A stretch of DNA of 6,320 nucleotides from Anaerolineaceae bacterium (lineage in GTDB: Bacteria; Chloroflexota; Anaerolineae; Anaerolineales; Anaerolineaceae): contig DOEX01000169.1 in NCBI GenBank assembly GCA_003532515.1, positions 4,716-11,035 of the forward strand, given 5' to 3'. Numbering within the stretch: position 1 is the first letter of the stretch; every line of letters starts with the position of its first letter. A program made the translations under genes and the position numbers. The notes beneath the pieces were generated by a model. That model made no database searches, had not been told where the DNA came from, and saw only the letters and a list, made by a program, of their open reading frames with translations. This document shows, piece by piece, positions 5,218 through 6,320 of this stretch.

Positions 5218-5294
5218 TACTTTTTCGAGTTTCTGATAACGGTCACTGCGAGGCCTTTTTCCATCAGGCATTGATGGGTAGGTGACGAATGTCT

Positions 5295-5324
5295 GGAAAA
5301 AGGTCGTGGCAGTCTGCCTTTTTT
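5295..5324 (+). terminator. Terminator-like hairpin after lplA
   Basis: AAAAAGG (5297-5303) pairs with CCTTTTT (5317-5323) around 13 bases, which can add a GGC/GCC pairing, and the T-run reaches 5324. The A-tract before the stem would also allow termination from the opposite strand. It lies about 220 bases after the lplA stop. The arm GGAAAAAGG (5295-5303) can instead pair with CCTTTTTCC at 5254-5262. Confidence 0.45.
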
Positions 5325-5378
5325 GTTAGGATTTGTTGATTTGACAGAGTTTCCAGATCAAATGAAGGAGAAAAGAAA

Positions 5379-5405
5379 GATCCTTCACTGCGTTCAGGAT
5401 GACAA
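5379..5405 (+). repeat. Dispersed 27-base palindromic repeat, copy B
   Basis: Identical to 2569-2595 at 26 of 27 positions and in the same orientation. It lies between the lplA terminator region and the promoter of the small acidic protein gene. Confidence 0.75.
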
Positions 5406-5439
5406 AACACTTGGCAACTCCATCGCCTTTCACCGATTT

Positions 5440-5448
5440 TGATACAAT
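5440..5448 (+). promoter_or_regulatory. Candidate extended -10 promoter of the small acidic protein gene
   Basis: TGATACAAT fits an extended -10 element (TG, one base, then TACAAT with five of six consensus bases). TTGGCA at 5411-5416 resembles a -35 box but is 26 bp away, too far to act in the normal way. AAAGGA (5462-5467) is the ribosome binding site, 7 bases before the ATG. Confidence 0.4.
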
Positions 5449-5474
5449 TACTTCACCAATGAAAGGAATAAATC

Positions 5475-5813
5475 ATGGACAATTTTGACCCCAATACCAA
5501 CCAACAACCACCCGAACAAACGGTGAGCCAATCATCAGATGCAGACTGGACCCCCATCGAAGCGATCCCTGCCTCTGAAGCTGAAGCAGCATTTGAAGAA
5601 ACCAAAGCCGAAGAAACCACTGAACACGACAACGAATGGGCGGAGAAGAGCCTGGATGAAGTCAAAGCAGGGCTGAAGCAGATTACCAACGCGCTCAAAT
5701 ATGCATTTACCGAAGGGAAAAACGACCCCAAGATCAAGCAGTTTGGCGATGATGTTAGATCCGCTTTTGAAAAAATCGGTGACGATATTTCCGATATCTT
5801 TAAGAAAGATTAA
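5475..5813 (+). CDS. Small acidic protein of unknown function
   Basis: A 112-residue protein I do not recognise. Residues 1-55 are low in complexity, rich in Asp, Glu, Gln, Asn, Pro, Ser and Thr, and probably disordered. Residues 56-112 look helical and amphipathic: a first helix around 56-80, then DPKIKQFGDDVRSAFEKIG and the final DDISDIFKKD, with hydrophobic positions Phe90, Val94, Phe98, Ile101, Ile105 and Phe109 spaced to form one face. There is no signal peptide, membrane segment, cysteine or metal motif. A clear ribosome binding site (AAAGGA) and its own promoter-like element support a real gene. It converges with the recombinase gene, 3 bases apart. A role in binding a basic partner is only a guess from charge, and no function is assigned. 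Confidence 0.75.
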   Translation: MDNFDPNTNQQPPEQTVSQSSDADWTPIEAIPASEAEAAFEETKAEETTEHDNEWAEKSLDEVKAGLKQITNALKYAFTEGKNDPKIKQFGDDVRSAFEKIGDDISDIFKKD

Positions 5814-5816
5814 CCA

Positions 5817-6320
5817 CTAACTGGAGGAGGTTTCCTCCTCCTCACCTTCTTTTCGATCCGCCAGGGGTGAACGCAAGCGTTCCACCGCCTGGCGTTTGCT
5901 TTCTTCGCTGCGGCGGTCATAACGGCGGGTGGTGTCGCTACTGTTGTGCCCGGCGATCGCTGACACAGTCAAAACGTCCACATCCGCTGAAAGCAGATCA
6001 GTAATGGTGGTGCGGCGAAGATCGTGGGGGGTAAAAGACTCCAACCCTGCCTGTTTCTGGCGGGTTTTGAGCACGTAATAGATAGCCTGCGCGCTTAAGC
6101 GCTCCAATTTTACTTTACCGCCTTTGGTGACGCGCGTGAAGAGCGGACCGAGACGCCTGCCGCGCTGCGCCAGCCAGCTTTCGAGGGCAGAAGAAGCATC
6201 CTCAGAAAGGAAAACTTCGCGCTGTTTGCTGCCTTTGCCGAGGATGCGCAGTTTGTTTTCTTTGGTGATGAAATCCGACAAATTCAGGTCGACCACCTCC
6301 TGGCGGCGGATACCGGTCAC
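5817..6320 (-). CDS. Tyrosine recombinase (XerC/D or phage-integrase type), C-terminal catalytic domain
   Basis: DNA strand-exchange enzyme of the tyrosine recombinase family. Only the last 167 residues are in the window; the N-terminal core-binding domain lies beyond 6320, and the first codon (GTG on the minus strand) is probably internal. All expected catalytic residues are visible: Arg5 in TGIRRQE, Lys29 in GKGSK, His99 and Arg102 in HDLRRT, His125 in AGHNSSDTTRRY, and the nucleophile Tyr134. The C-terminus ends in a charged Glu- and Ser-rich tail (about 155-167). Xer-like, integron-like and phage or element integrases share this domain, so the role (chromosome dimer resolution or element integration) cannot be decided. 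No attachment site or tRNA gene is visible. The final codons are encoded by a perfect hairpin at 5823-5841. Confidence 0.9.
   Translation of the reverse strand: MTGIRRQEVVDLNLSDFITKENKLRILGKGSKQREVFLSEDASSALESWLAQRGRRLGPLFTRVTKGGKVKLERLSAQAIYYVLKTRQKQAGLESFTPHDLRRTTITDLLSADVDVLTVSAIAGHNSSDTTRRYDRRSEESKRQAVERLRSPLADRKEGEEEETSSS
5823..5841. terminator. Hairpin at the convergent gene ends
   Basis: GGAGGAGG (5823-5830), TTT loop, CCTCCTCC (5834-5841): a perfect 8-bp stem inside the last codons of the recombinase and 9 bases after the stop of the small acidic protein gene. There is no clean T-run on either side, so termination is plausible but unproven. It may instead stabilise the plus-strand transcript end. 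Confidence 0.35.

Larger units (their letters stand above)
5073..5474. other. Gene-free, palindrome-rich spacer
   Basis: These 402 bases show no credible coding frame on either strand. They hold three adjacent palindromes (5125-5217), an imperfect stem-loop overlapping a terminator-like hairpin (5245-5324), the second copy of the 27-base dispersed repeat (5379-5405) and a promoter for the downstream small gene. The makeup suggests accumulated extragenic repeats rather than a lost gene. Confidence 0.7.

Noticed and set aside
4971..5271. Minus-strand open frames across the palindrome cluster after lplA
   Set aside because: The frames run through palindromic repeats and the end of lplA, and the products are low-complexity with no domain.
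1..6320. CRISPR array, tRNA or rRNA genes
   Set aside because: No regularly spaced repeat series, cloverleaf or conserved rRNA stretch was seen on either strand.

Overview
The window reads as a chromosomal stretch from a free-living bacterium of intermediate GC. The gene set (tryptophanase, UDP-glucose dehydrogenase, stand-alone lipoate ligase) and the many short GC-rich palindromes between genes recall Anaerolineae-type Chloroflexota. That assignment is an impression from gene style and repeats, not a demonstrated placement, and no rRNA or tRNA is present to test it.

Layout. Positions 1-984 hold the C-terminal two thirds of a PLP-dependent tryptophanase, cut by the window edge. A short gap with a hairpin and a TATAAT box leads to a complete UDP-glucose 6-dehydrogenase gene (1091-2446), which ends in a strong hairpin followed by T residues. 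Positions 2610-3848 are an apparently intact IS110-family insertion sequence on the minus strand, with a 324-residue DEDD transposase (2627-3601) and about 250 bases of noncoding left end. A complete lipoate-protein ligase A gene follows (4080-5072). Next come 402 bases of gene-free, palindrome-rich DNA, a small acidic protein of unknown function (5475-5813) and, tail to tail and only 3 bases away, the C-terminal catalytic part of a tyrosine recombinase (5817-6320, minus strand) that runs off the window.

Most interesting region. The noncoding left end of the IS110 element looks like a bridge RNA whose guides can be read from the sequence. A candidate target-binding loop (3738-3800) carries AACCCGGCCU, which equals the sequence ending at the left insertion boundary, and GUAG, complementary to the core CT plus the first two bases of the right flank. 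A candidate donor-binding loop (3685-3715) carries ACGGUAUC, equal to the element's own right end, and GAAGGUACA, complementary with two wobbles to its left end. With these boundaries (core CT), circularisation would place a perfect TTGACA at the right end exactly 17 bp from TATCTT at the left end. The element sits at the edge of a REP-like hairpin (GCCGGGTTG, 7-nt loop, CAACCCGGC), and an unoccupied copy of that hairpin lies at 2482-2506. This parallels the known behaviour of IS621 in E. coli REP sequences. The mechanism is known for the family; the element, its guides and its target here are read from this sequence and remain predictions.

The genes do not form an obvious pathway together. 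They appear to be separate transcription units of central or accessory metabolism, interrupted by mobile DNA and dispersed palindromic repeats.
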